Of a DNA stretch of 64,000 nt, positions 1-9,348 are shown piece after piece. How positions within the stretch are numbered: position 1 is the stretch's first letter; each line of letters starts with the position of its first letter. This DNA comes from Trifolium pratense (lineage: Eukaryota; Streptophyta; Magnoliopsida; Fabales; Fabaceae). Location of the stretch: assembly GCF_020283565.1 (NCBI RefSeq), contig NC_060060.1, positions 63,783,257 through 63,847,256 on the forward strand. Direction: 5' to 3'. A program made the translations under genes and the position numbers. Below the pieces are notes generated by a model, which saw only the letters and a program-made list of their open reading frames with translations, did no database searches and was not told where the DNA came from.

Positions 1-564
1 GGGGGCGCTATTTAGCCCTTGAAGTGAGAGAAAGTCTCACTTTTTGGTTGTTCTTGGAGGGAGCTAGAGAGAAGGAAGAGAAGAGGAGAGCTAGGGCAAG
101 CTTGGAGGAGAGATTCGAGGAGCAATCTTCGTGAGTTCGCCGATCTAAGGTAAGAGAGTAGATTTCATATTCGTGGGTGACCCGAGGAAGGGGAGAATGT
201 CGATTTCTCCTCACCCGAACTTCCTCCACCCCATTTTCGTTTTAGCTTGGAATGGATTTTCTTGATGGAAATCGTTCCTAAGGTTCTTAATATGTTTAAC
301 ATGCTTTTAACATGATTAATGAACGGATTTAATGATTAAAAAACGAGTTTATGAAAGATTAAACTCAAGAACTTTGTGTTCTTGAGAGTTTTGATGAAAA
401 AGTGTTCAATCTTTACTTTTTCGATGTTTATAATGTAGATCTGAGAAATGGACTGTCCTTTTGTGTTCATCCATGTTTGTTATGCTTGAATACAAACTCT
501 TTTGATATTTATAACATGAAAAATGGGATTTTTGGGCGTTTTTGTGTAGAAAACGCAAGTATTC

Positions 565-704
565 CGCCCCAGGCGCAAGAATTTTCGCCTGAAACGGCAG
601 AACAGAGAGTAACCAGTCTTTCAGCAGTTTTTCCGCCCCAGGCGTAAATATTTCCGCCTCAGGCGTAATATTTCGCCCCAGGCGTAAATATTTCCGCCCA
701 GGCG
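565..704 (+). repeat. Cluster of CGCC-GGCG mini-palindromes in LTR
   Basis: Five units of the form CGCC-(2-3 nt)-GGCG occur at 565-575, 634-644, 655-665, 674-684 and 695-704. They are joined by AAATATTT-like spacers that extend the symmetry. One unit reads CGCCT-C-AGGCG, so both arms change together. Offset from the inferred LTR start is about 750-890 bases, matching the different palindrome clusters in the other two LTR families. Confidence 0.8.
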
Positions 705-858
705 AAAATATTGCAGATTTCACAAATTTTCATCTGCTGTCTTCCTTTGCATGTATTTTCGAATCAGTGTCTTATTCTTACATGATTGTTGATGCTTATA
801 ATGCTCATTGCTAATCATTAATTGATTGTTAATCATGTATGAAGTATAAATGAAGTAT

Positions 859-1148
859 ATTAAGGTGTTAATCAACTTAATAAAGAAGGATATTAGAATT
901 ATGTTATTCTAATAAAGACGTATATTAAGGTATAGTGTTATCTTAATAAAGAAGTAATGTTGGATAGTGTTCCACATTAGTAAAGGAAGAGCTTAATGCT
1001 AATTAAAATGATTGTGAGTGAATTGATGAAAAACATATACATGCATTCATGAATATATGTGATATTGGATATTCCAATAAAGAAGGATATCGGATTATAT
1101 TTATCCGATAAAGAAGGATATTAGAGGTGAGATACTCTAATAAAGAAG
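859..1148 (+). repeat. Ladder of tandem short hairpins with common AAAGAAGGAT linker
   Basis: Successive stems are ATTAAG/CTTAAT (859/876), ATTAGAAT/ATTCTAAT (892/906), TATTAAGGTA/TATCTTAATA (923/939), TAATGT(T)GGA/TCCACATTA (955/971), TATTGGA/TCCAATA (1063/1073), TATCGGAT/ATCCGATA (1088/1103) and TATTAGAG/CTCTAATA (1119/1135). Most are followed by (A)AAGAAGGAT-like linkers. The stem sequences differ from one another but each pairs with its own partner. The same ladder is conserved in the LTRs at 3815 and 9349. Confidence 0.75.
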
Positions 1149-2029
1149 ATGGTACCACATGCATTAGAGGTGTCTAGAGGACATAGCATGAATGTGAAGC
1201 ATTAGATTGCATTAGGGATTATGTGTGCATTTTATGATAAATGATGTTTGACACATACTTGGTAAATGTTGATTGTTAATCCGTATGTGAGGAGCAGAGT
1301 CCGTCATGACTATAAAATGAACAACGCAGGGTCCGTCATGACCATAATCTGAACAATGTATTTGTGGTGTTAGATTACATTAGGAACTTTATGTATATTC
1401 CTATTTGTAATTGAGTTATATGCTGTTTGTTGATATTTTGGTATTGTCCGAGACGACGTGAAACTATATGTTCGGTGTATTTTGTGGATGATTGATTATG
1501 TGATAATTGTTGACGTATAAGTGATGTTTGAATTATAATTTGTCTGGTAGATTATAATGGAATGATAGATGTTGGTGAATATGTATAGATGTATGATATA
1601 TGCATGAATATTGAGAAGTGTTTAAGTACCCTTTACTTACACTTATATTTTGAGTATGTTGTCTAACTCTCTTTTATGTGTTATGTGCTGGACCGTTGGG
1701 GGTCCAGATTTTACAGGATTTTGTGGTATTCGATGTCGAGTCGTCGGTGAAGCTCCGCTCTGATTGTGACACGGGAAAAGGGGTTTTATGTTGTATATAG
1801 AGTCATTCATGACTCATGTATTTAGATTGGAAAAATGTATCTTTTATAAGGGAATTTATATTGTATAAAACGAGTTTTTATTAAATAATCATGTTAGTAT
1901 TATTTTGTAAAGAGGAGTGTAATACCTAGAACTAATATTCTATAACTTAAATTGCAATTTTCCGTTGCGTATTTTTGAAAAAGATTTAATAAAGGTAGAA
2001 TTAATTAAATAATGGGTTCGGGTGTTACA

Positions 2030-3432
2030 AAAACAAACCTCTTATCTTGTCCAATGTCCTCCATTAACAATTGTAAAAACCATCTCCAGCTTTCCTTTGT
2101 CTCTGTTTCTACAACACCAAAGGCTAGTGGAAAGTACTGGTCATTGGGATCCCTACCAACAGCAATTAGAAGTTGGCCACCATATTTTGTCTTCAGGTGA
2201 CAACCATCAACTCCAACAAATGGTCTACACCCATAGATGAAACCTCTCTTACAACCATCGAAGCTAAAATAAAAAGATCCAAACCTAGGTGGTAATACTG
2301 GATTTGGTCTGTCAATATTAATCTTGATAGTATTGTTCCGACACACCCTTCTTAACTCAGCTGCATACCTCCCTAATTTAGTATACTGATTATCAGCTTC
2401 TCCTTCAATTATTGCAGCTGCAATTTTCTTGGCCTTCCATGCTATGCTAGCGGTAATATTCAATGCATAATTTATTCTCATGTCTAGAATTATGTCTTGA
2501 ATCCTAACTTTCTCTGAAGTTTGCATTTTTTTTTATCACCGCATTTGCAACCCACCGTGAGTTTGCAGATTTGTTGTTCAATGATCTAATACATGTATGA
2601 TCAATTTTATCTGTCTTTATGGCATATGTGTGCTTGTGGCCCACTCTAGAGCACAACATATAATAGCCACATTTTTTTGTGCACACTACCCTTACCCTAT
2701 AACTCTCATTTTTCGGAAAATCAATTACATAACCATTTCTTACATTCCAATCACGGATAGCCTTTCTAAATTCAGCTAGGGAATTAAATTCCATACCTTT
2801 CTCAAATTGAAATTTTTCATTAAATTTTTCTTTATTAAACCTTAGTGGTCTAGGACCTCTATCTCCATCAGAATCATCTGGGTCCGAGCTACCTAATTCA
2901 TCACTCACATACTCTTCATCTCCAAATTTTGCCTCACTATCACTATATCTAACAGATCTGAGAACTATTTTCATCTTATCCTCAGTTTTCCTATCATCCA
3001 CATCATTAACTCCAAATCCATCATCAAGGGCAGTTGCTCTCTCTTCCTCACTATCATAGAACTTAACTCCAACATCATCACTATAATCACTATCATCACT
3101 ACCTTTCCACTCACTTTCCTCATCAAACACATTATGTTCCACATACATTTGAGAATCATCCCTAGAATTAGCATATATAGCAAACTCATATGCATCATCT
3201 TCTTTGTCCACTTCAACAAAATTTATATCATCATAACCTAGAAATTTAGTCCAAACCCTAAAACTATTTGGTTCATAACCCCAGCCATTAACTAAATTTT
3301 GAATTTTTAGCATAGTTAATTCATCAACTCTTAGACCAGAAACAATGGTTTCCACTGTAAAACTTGTTGTTGTCTTCCTTTACAAATTGACCTCCATGGT
3401 GAAAAACCACACTAAAGGTATCATCAATTTTA
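2030..3432 (-). pseudogene. MuDR-type transposase, N-terminal and first catalytic part (frameshifted, truncated)
   Basis: In Mutator transposons this protein binds the terminal repeats and cuts and joins the DNA with a DDE catalytic core. The order seen is a PB1-like N-terminus (VVFHHGGQFVKEDN near 3400), a long acidic stretch (about 3150-2850), a MuDR DNA-binding domain with CTKKCGY and ending HTC (about 2700-2590), and the start of the MULE core (PFVGVDGCHLK, first catalytic Asp, about 2220-2200; then YFPLAFGVVETETKESW). There are two frame breaks: one at about 3355 after FYSG, and one in a run of nine T (2526-2534). The LTR at 2029 removes the rest of the core. Exon 2 probably starts at 3432 after an acceptor TTTCACAG, in frame with exon 1 at 12055-12188. 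The SWIM-finger C-terminus of the same family lies at 15-20 kb. The call is sure for family, and the gene cannot be functional here. Confidence 0.88.
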
Positions 3433-3614
3433 CTGTGAAACATAAAAATGCAATTTTTTAGTAAGACAGTGTCATTATCCCCATTTTTTAACCCTACACG
3501 TAAAAACAAAGTATACAAAGCATAGAAACAAGGGTACCCTACAAACACTACACAACAATACACAATAAACAAAGAATACTCAAAGCTTTGTGAGAATCTG
3601 ACCCTACCACAAAC

Positions 3615-3677
3615 GGATTTGGATTCACTGAATTCACTTTGGCTGTGCAGTCACTGCAGTCAAATAAATTTGGACCC
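3615..3677. repeat. Inverted repeat, left arm
   Basis: This 63-bp segment (GGATTTGGATTC...GGACCC) is the reverse complement, with few mismatches, of 11922-11983. Without the retrotransposon between them the arms would be about 440 bp apart in the MULE 5' region. They may be a foldback piece captured in the MULE. Function unknown. Confidence 0.7.
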
Positions 3678-3809
3678 TTCACATCATCCAATGCTTTATA
3701 TATTGCCACGACATCTACACTTTATCCATTCAAACCCCTGTACTTCGGGAAGTGGATTGATTGCCATTCAAACTCTACACTTTATCCAACAGACTGGAGA
3801 ATGGAGATG

Positions 3810-3814
3810 GGAGC
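3810..3814. other. Target-site duplication GGAGC (left)
   Basis: The five bases immediately before the TGTAACACCC end of the retrotransposon are repeated immediately after its other end at 11623-11627. This defines both boundaries and shows that the two LTRs belong to one insertion. Confidence 0.92.
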
Positions 3815-4535
3815 TGTAACACCCAAACCCTTTATTGTCTTTATTATGGCTTTAAAAAAAATTTCCTTTTCAAAAACGACGCAGCAGATGGAATAAAGTT
3901 CTAGACTTAAGTCAAATGGGATAAATTGTTGGTTCGAGATATTACACTCCTCTTTACAAAAATAATACTAATGTAATTAATTAGTAAAACTCGTTTATAC
4001 AAATTATAGAATTAAATAGTGTATTTATTGATTATACAAAACAACCTAGACAAGAGACTCTATATACATATAAAACCCCTTATTCCCGTGTCACAATCAG
4101 AGCGGAGCTTCGCCGACGACTCAACATCGATAAACACATAACCTGTGAAATCTGGTCCCAAACCAGTCAAATACACAAAACGGAGAGTTAGATAAACATA
4201 ATCAAAATATACAAGTGTAAGTAAACGATACTTAAACACTTCATCAAAAATCATGCATATTCTAACTCATAGATATACTTCATTAATCTTGTTTAATTAG
4301 AAGTTACAACCTAATTATACTCACACTTCATTAATAAGCATACATCATCAATCTCATTTAATTATAAGCTACAAGAAGTTATAATCAAATATCAATCATA
4401 ATCCATAAACATCAAACATTGCCAATTAAGTGTCACATATCAATTATCACCAAAATGTACACATAGCCTAATGCATTCTAATGCCACAATCTTCATGCTA
4501 TGTCCCCTAGACATATCTAATGCATGTGGTACCAT

Positions 4536-4832
4536 CTTCTTTATTAGAGTATCTCACCTCTAATATCCTTCTTTATCGGATAAATATAATCCGATATCCT
4601 TCTTTATTGGAATATCCAATATCACATATAATTCATGAATGCATGTGTGTATTTCATGAATTCACTCACAATCATTTTAATTAGCATTAAGCTCTTCTTT
4701 TACTAATGTGGAACACTATCCAACATTACTTCTTTATTAAGATAACACATACCTTAATATTCTTCTTTATTAGAATAACATAATTCTAATATTCTTCTTT
4801 ATTAAGTTGATTAACACCTTAATATACTTCTT
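4536..4832 (-). repeat. Hairpin ladder in 3' LTR
   Basis: Minus-strand version of the ladder at 859-1148, with the same stems (TATTAGAG/CTCTAATA, TATCGGAT/ATCCGATA, TATTGGA/TCCAATA, ATTAGAAT/ATTCTAAT) and the same AAAGAAGGAT linkers, read here as ATCCTTCTTT. A second copy lies in the other LTR at about 10070-10366. Confidence 0.75.
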
Positions 4833-5109
4833 TGATATTTAAACAAACATCATCAACAACCATTTAACAATTGCATACAAACACAATTAATTCATGCCAT
4901 CAACATACATCGATTATCACATACAATGTATTTATTTCGCATTTTAACACAATACCAAAATATAAGTCAATTGTATTAAACATGCATTATCTCATAAAAC
5001 AACTTCCGGAATCGGAATCTACGCGAAAAACTGGGTAAAATAGGTTCCGGGGTCAAAGCTATCAAAAGTCAACAAAAGTCAACGAAAGTCAACGCTGTCA
5101 AAAATGAAC

Positions 5110-5318
5110 TACGCTGGGGGCGTGAAGGGTTCACGCTGCGCGTGACACAAGGCTACGCCGCGCGTAGAAATGATCACGCTGCGCGTGATAAGAATCATGC
5201 TACCCGAGACGACCAGCAACATTTCCAAAAGGATCACGCTGCGCGTGATGGGGATCACGCTGCGCGTGAGTGCTGAGGAACAGTCACGCTGGGGGCGTGA
5301 AAGACCACGCTGCGCGTG
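5110..5318 (-). repeat. Cluster of TCACGC-TGC-GCGTGA palindromes in 3' LTR
   Basis: Eight clear units occur in 209 bp: 5110-5122 (ACGC/GCGT), 5131-5145, 5153-5167, 5173-5189, 5233-5249, 5255-5269, 5284-5300 and 5306-5318. A ninth, degenerate unit is near 5195. Most read TCACGC-TGC-GCGTGA. The unit at 5153 reads CTACGC-CGC-GCGTAG, with matched changes in both arms. The unit at 5284 has a longer centre but intact arms. Confidence 0.88.
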
Positions 5319-6088
5319 ATAGATCTGATGTTCTTCATGTTCATACGAAAAATGGTCCAAAACTCACTTATTTGGCCCCAAAACCCCATTTTACATGTTA
5401 TAAAACCCAAATATGTTTGTTTTCATGTCTACTACACATACATAAACATACAAGAACATATTGATTTACAGATCTACTTCAAAACACGTCATAAAGTAAG
5501 AGATCTATACATTTTACTCAAAACTCATAAAACACATTGTTCTTGGATCTAAGATCCACAAATTCCCATTTTTACCCATTAAATTCGTTCATACAACTTG
5601 TTAAGAGTTTATTAAACATGTTATGATCAATAGATTTCACTTTCATTAAGAAAATCCCACAACCCAAAACGAAAATGAGTGAAAGAGTTTGGGAATGGAG
5701 GAATCGACATCCTCCCCTCTTTATGACCACTCATGAATATGAAATCTAACTCTCGTACCTTAATCCGACGAAAGCTCGACGATTGCTCCTCGAATCTCTC
5801 ATCCAAGCTCTTTCCTTAGCTCCTTGCTCTCCCTTCTCTCTTCATTTCTCTATCAAGACCAAAAATGGTCTTTCTCTCTCTACCATGGGCTATATAGCGC
5901 CCCCTCCTTAAGTCCAAGACCCATTGGGCCTCAAGCCCAATTGCTTGACCCAACTCGCGTTAACTCTCACTAACTCGCGCGTTAACTAAATCTCTCGATA
6001 AATAACTTAAAGTTACTATCTTACTTAAAAGTCACGTCACCAAATAAATAAACACTTATATAGTGAATAATAAATTTGGGTCGTTACA

Positions 6089-6100
6089 ACTCTCCTCCAC
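6089..6100 (-). promoter_or_regulatory. Polypurine tract of LARD-like element
   Basis: On the minus strand GTGGAGGAGAGT immediately precedes the LTR start TGTAACGACC. This is the expected position for plus-strand DNA priming. Confidence 0.75.
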
Positions 6101-8995
6101 TTAAAAGATTTTCGCCCTCGAAAATTACGCGACTAAAACAACTCTGGATAACTCCTTTATCCAATTTCCAACAAAACACTCCAAACGTTACACAAAACTA
6201 AGTTTGACAAAATTAGTTTATCCCATCCAACACAATTTTTGTCTATTATCAACAAGAGATCAAGGACGGCCAGTTCCTCAATTTGTCGATAGATAGTCAA
6301 CAATCATGATATCAGTATAAACCATTCTTATCAAACCGCTAAAGCATCCACTTCGCATGAAACATCCATAGACTCACATTCTACGGTACTCACAACTGTA
6401 CCCCAAAACAGGTACAACCAATCGAACACTCTCCGAAAGATACTTCCGTGGAATACTTCTACAATTCCATAATTCTCATAAATCTTTGATTCCCTCATGA
6501 ATCACTTAACTGTGCTACATCACTTATTCATATTCGAATCTTATTCCAACTTATCACTCGATAATGCAATTCCAACAATCACTTGATGACCACTATTCCA
6601 AATCTCCTCGACACATTCTAGAAATTATCGTTCTAACCGTCAAATTCCTTTTCTCACATATCTCCAATCATTGAGTCGAATCTCGATACGACTATTCTAT
6701 TCCCAAGTAATCTCTCAACCAATATTTGCATTCTTTAACGCAAACATTTTCCAATATCACTCCTCCTTAATCTTTTAGTAATTCACTACTTCAAAATTAG
6801 GCCACTGCCTAACATTGGTTCTCCAAACAATCAAAACTTCTATCTCGTTGATTCCAAACGACTTCTTCAATTCGCCCACAATCCATCTGTTGATGTTCCC
6901 CATCATCTTGCATTGCAAAAAGCATACTCTTCTTCATTTATTCACTCATCGACTTCTTATTCACCTTTGACCTCTACCAATCATCATCTCTCTATGGATA
7001 GCTATCTATAAACTCCTCCTTAGTACATTCGATACCAAAATGAAACTTTTAAATTCTAATCAACCTTTGTCTTAGTATTCTTACTAATGACTCCTTGTCT
7101 ACTCCCAATATGACATCTCTAGAAAATTTCCAAAATTCTCGTCCAAAAATACATTTTAAGTTATACACCAAATCACTATCGTTACATCATCCATGATGAA
7201 ACAATTTAAAATCCTTTACTTCATTGTCACTAATTATGACCATACTACACCAACATTCACGATGCATCTAACAACACTAGTCTCTACCGACTCTTCCATT
7301 CCATGAATTCAAATTTCCTAGTAAATACTTACTCACTCTTATCTTGTGGGCACTACAAAATGCTCTCCGACACTTACCTTAGGCTTCGCCTTCAATTCCT
7401 TACTATATGTGCTCAACACAACATCTACTCACATGTGCGGTAATTCTTTTCGCAAACTCTCACCTAACACAAGTCACTTCCAACATGACCTCCCATTACT
7501 CTACGTTCTCGTTCGACATGCGACACTAATTATCCGATCATTATCCAAGTCCAATCACTCTTTCTTCGACAAGCCTCTCACAAAATCTTTCAAATCGTTA
7601 TCCTACTTCCATCTTCGAATAAACTCGACTACTAATACAATCCTTACTTCCAACGATTCAACAAACATACCAATCCTATTATGATATTTCTCAATTCCAT
7701 TCTCGTCTACTTTAAAACCTACTTCCCTTCATCGATTAATTAACACCAACGGTTTATTAATCTTCACATCTCTTTCTCTAAGCTTCTCAAATCTCTTCTG
7801 GAAATCACTTCACACACTAGACTTAGAACTCCAAATTGTTCAACCAATTCAACCTACTACCATATGCACGACTCACGTAAAACTTCTTACTCAAGAATCC
7901 GGTACAACATCTGATCCACTTGGATGACAACTCAATTTGAAATCATCATTTCCTCAAGAATCTTAATCACTCCCTCTTCTTTATATTCGACTCCTTTCGA
8001 TCAAACAGATACTTCAACCTTGGTCCACAAAAATGATGCCTTCATACTTTTAGTACAACACACAATCTTCAATCGTCCCGAATTCTCTTCATCTTACTTA
8101 ACCAATCTCACCGACGCTCCTACGGCGAAACACTTGGCCTGACAACTTCTCCTCTAGTAGTCTCTCACAACTCGTTGCTCCCATTCATTCCACTTCGAAC
8201 AACGTCACCAATTCCTGAATATTCCGCTTCAAGAACATCCCTTCTCATCCTAACTTCTCACATTCGAAACATCTCGGAGGGATGCAATCTTCTCCCCCAC
8301 TTATCTCGAACTCACCTACACTCTTCCACTAGAACTCTCGGTGCTTACACCTAACCGTTCTATCATCTCTACGCATATTCTTCCCAAGAAGAAACTAGTA
8401 TCGACATCGTTTACACGCATGTCGCATACAAGGGTAAACGTAAAATACGATACCTAAACATCTATACAAACACCCCGGTGCAGTCCTCTTGACATACACA
8501 CAACTACAAGAAAATACACAAGCATACGGTTTCCCTTATATACTAATGTAACAACTTACATACGAACTAGTATATGTAATCTTAACCACACATCATGTAC
8601 AAGAAGACATTAAATCAAGTACATGCATCTTCATTTCATATTATTCACACATACAAAATTCACCACAACCACTCAAACATGTATAAAATATAACATGTTC
8701 TCAAATAAGTTCTCACCACGAGAATACATTCACATAGTTCAATTAAAGAACAAAACAAAGTCATCTACTATGACTCATACTAACAACTCAAGGTGATAGT
8801 AATAATCTATCACATGTTATAAACAAACATATAACAACACACACTAGGATTCACTAACATCCTACTCTTCTCACTTTCATGAAAAATTTTAGTTTTCACT
8901 TACTCAAAAGAAAATAACTCTATATTTCCACCAAAATCTTCATCATCAAGAAATATCATTGGTTTTTCTTTTAAAATTATTTTCAAATCATCATC

Positions 8996-9050
8996 ACATG
9001 CAGTTTTATATCATGCCGGATCGTCACATGCAGTTTTATATCATGCCGGA
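8996..9050. repeat. Short direct duplication (about 27 bp x 2)
   Basis: The block CACATGCAGTTTTATATCAT plus CCGGATC occurs twice head to tail in the leader-side interior of the LARD-like element. Confidence 0.8.
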
Positions 9051-9334
9051 TCATCAACAATTAGCAAATAATCATCAATCAACCAAGTTTAAACTACACA
9101 AAGGTTAAAACTCTAAGCATATTCAACTATTATAAACATAGAAGTATAGCACTCACAAAACTACTCACTAAAAGAATGGATAATTTAATTCAATTCACAT
9201 CACTCATAGTTCATGAATAAACAACACTAAGTAAATTCATAAAACAAACGTAACTGACACACAACGCTCACTTGGTCTGACTGCACAGACCTGCTCTGAT
9301 CGACACATAACCCACACAGTCCGAAGACAACGGG

Positions 9335-9346
9335 GCTCTGATACCA
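9335..9346 (-). promoter_or_regulatory. Primer-binding site, initiator tRNA-Met type
   Basis: The minus strand reads TGGTATCAGAGC, starting two bases after the LTR end. This is the canonical plant sequence complementary to the 3' end of initiator tRNA-Met. It fixes the orientation of the element as minus. Confidence 0.9.
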
Positions 9347-9348
9347 AT

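Larger units (their letters stand above)
150..1716 (+). promoter_or_regulatory. Putative intron inside the LTR-encoded leader
   Basis: A donor-like AAG|GTAAGAG (GT at 150-151) and an acceptor-like TTTTACAG (AG at 1715-1716) lie at the same places as AAG|GTAAGAG / ATTCAG in the solo LTR (52852, 54307) and AAG|GTACGAG / TTTCACAG in the minus-strand LTR pair (5758, 4143). A short hairpin, CTGGACC-GTTGGG-GGTCCAG (1688-1707), sits just before the acceptor, and variants of it occur in the other two LTRs. Conservation of both ends across diverged LTRs suggests a spliced 5' leader. No transcript evidence is available, so this is an inference. Confidence 0.35.
1..2029 (+). mobile_element. Long LTR, right part, of a retrotransposon related to the 3815-11622 element
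   Basis: The stretch has no coding content and matches, in reverse complement, the LTRs at 3815-6088 and 9349-11622. Shared landmarks are the GGGGGCGCTAT start (TATA region), the hairpin ladder, the GGTACCACATGCATTAG block and the GAAGCTCCGCTCTGATTGTG block. It ends GGGTGTTACA at 2029, the usual CA end of an LTR, and the next base resumes the MULE transposase reading frame, so this is an insertion boundary. By alignment about 180 bases of the LTR start lie left of the window. I cannot tell whether it is a solo LTR or the 3' LTR of a whole element. The candidate target duplication on the right is AAAAC (2030-2034); its partner is outside the window. Confidence 0.8.
3815..6088 (-). repeat. 3' LTR of the LARD-like element
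   Basis: On the minus strand it starts TGTAACGACCC and ends GGGTGTTACA. It carries a TATATA box (around 5889-5894), a donor-like AAGGTACGAG (5758), a palindrome cluster (5110-5318), a hairpin ladder (about 4536-4832) and an acceptor-like TTTCACAG (4143). It is nearly identical to 9349-11622. Confidence 0.9.
6089..9348 (-). pseudogene. Decayed interior of the LARD-like element
   Basis: No ORF of useful length is present on either strand over 3.26 kb. On the minus strand a degenerate Gag zinc-knuckle trace (RCFECEKLG then a stop) is visible at 8248-8274, about 1.06 kb after the primer-binding site, where Ty3/Gypsy Gag knuckles usually lie. A possible pre-integrase trace (FKVDENG) is near 7691-7719. 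The rest looks like shuffled, stop-filled remnants. The order gag then pol-like trace supports a Ty3/Gypsy origin, but the evidence is thin. A 27-bp direct duplication lies at 8996-9050. Confidence 0.5.

Noticed and set aside
402..723. ORFs on both strands over the LTR palindrome cluster
   Set aside because: They arise from the CGCC/GGCG repeats; no start context, no homology, and the region is LTR.
859..1148. CRISPR-like array (regular repeats with variable segments)
   Set aside because: Variable parts are self-complementary stems, spacing is irregular, and the context is a plant LTR; no cas genes.
5109..5552. ORFs within the LARD-like LTR, repeated at 10643-11086
   Set aside because: They are shadows of the GC-rich palindromes in a non-coding LTR, present twice only because the LTR is.
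7346..8142. Two plus-strand ORFs (112 and 72 codons) in the LARD-like interior
   Set aside because: They are antisense to the element and lie in decayed sequence; the protein traces I can see are on the minus strand.
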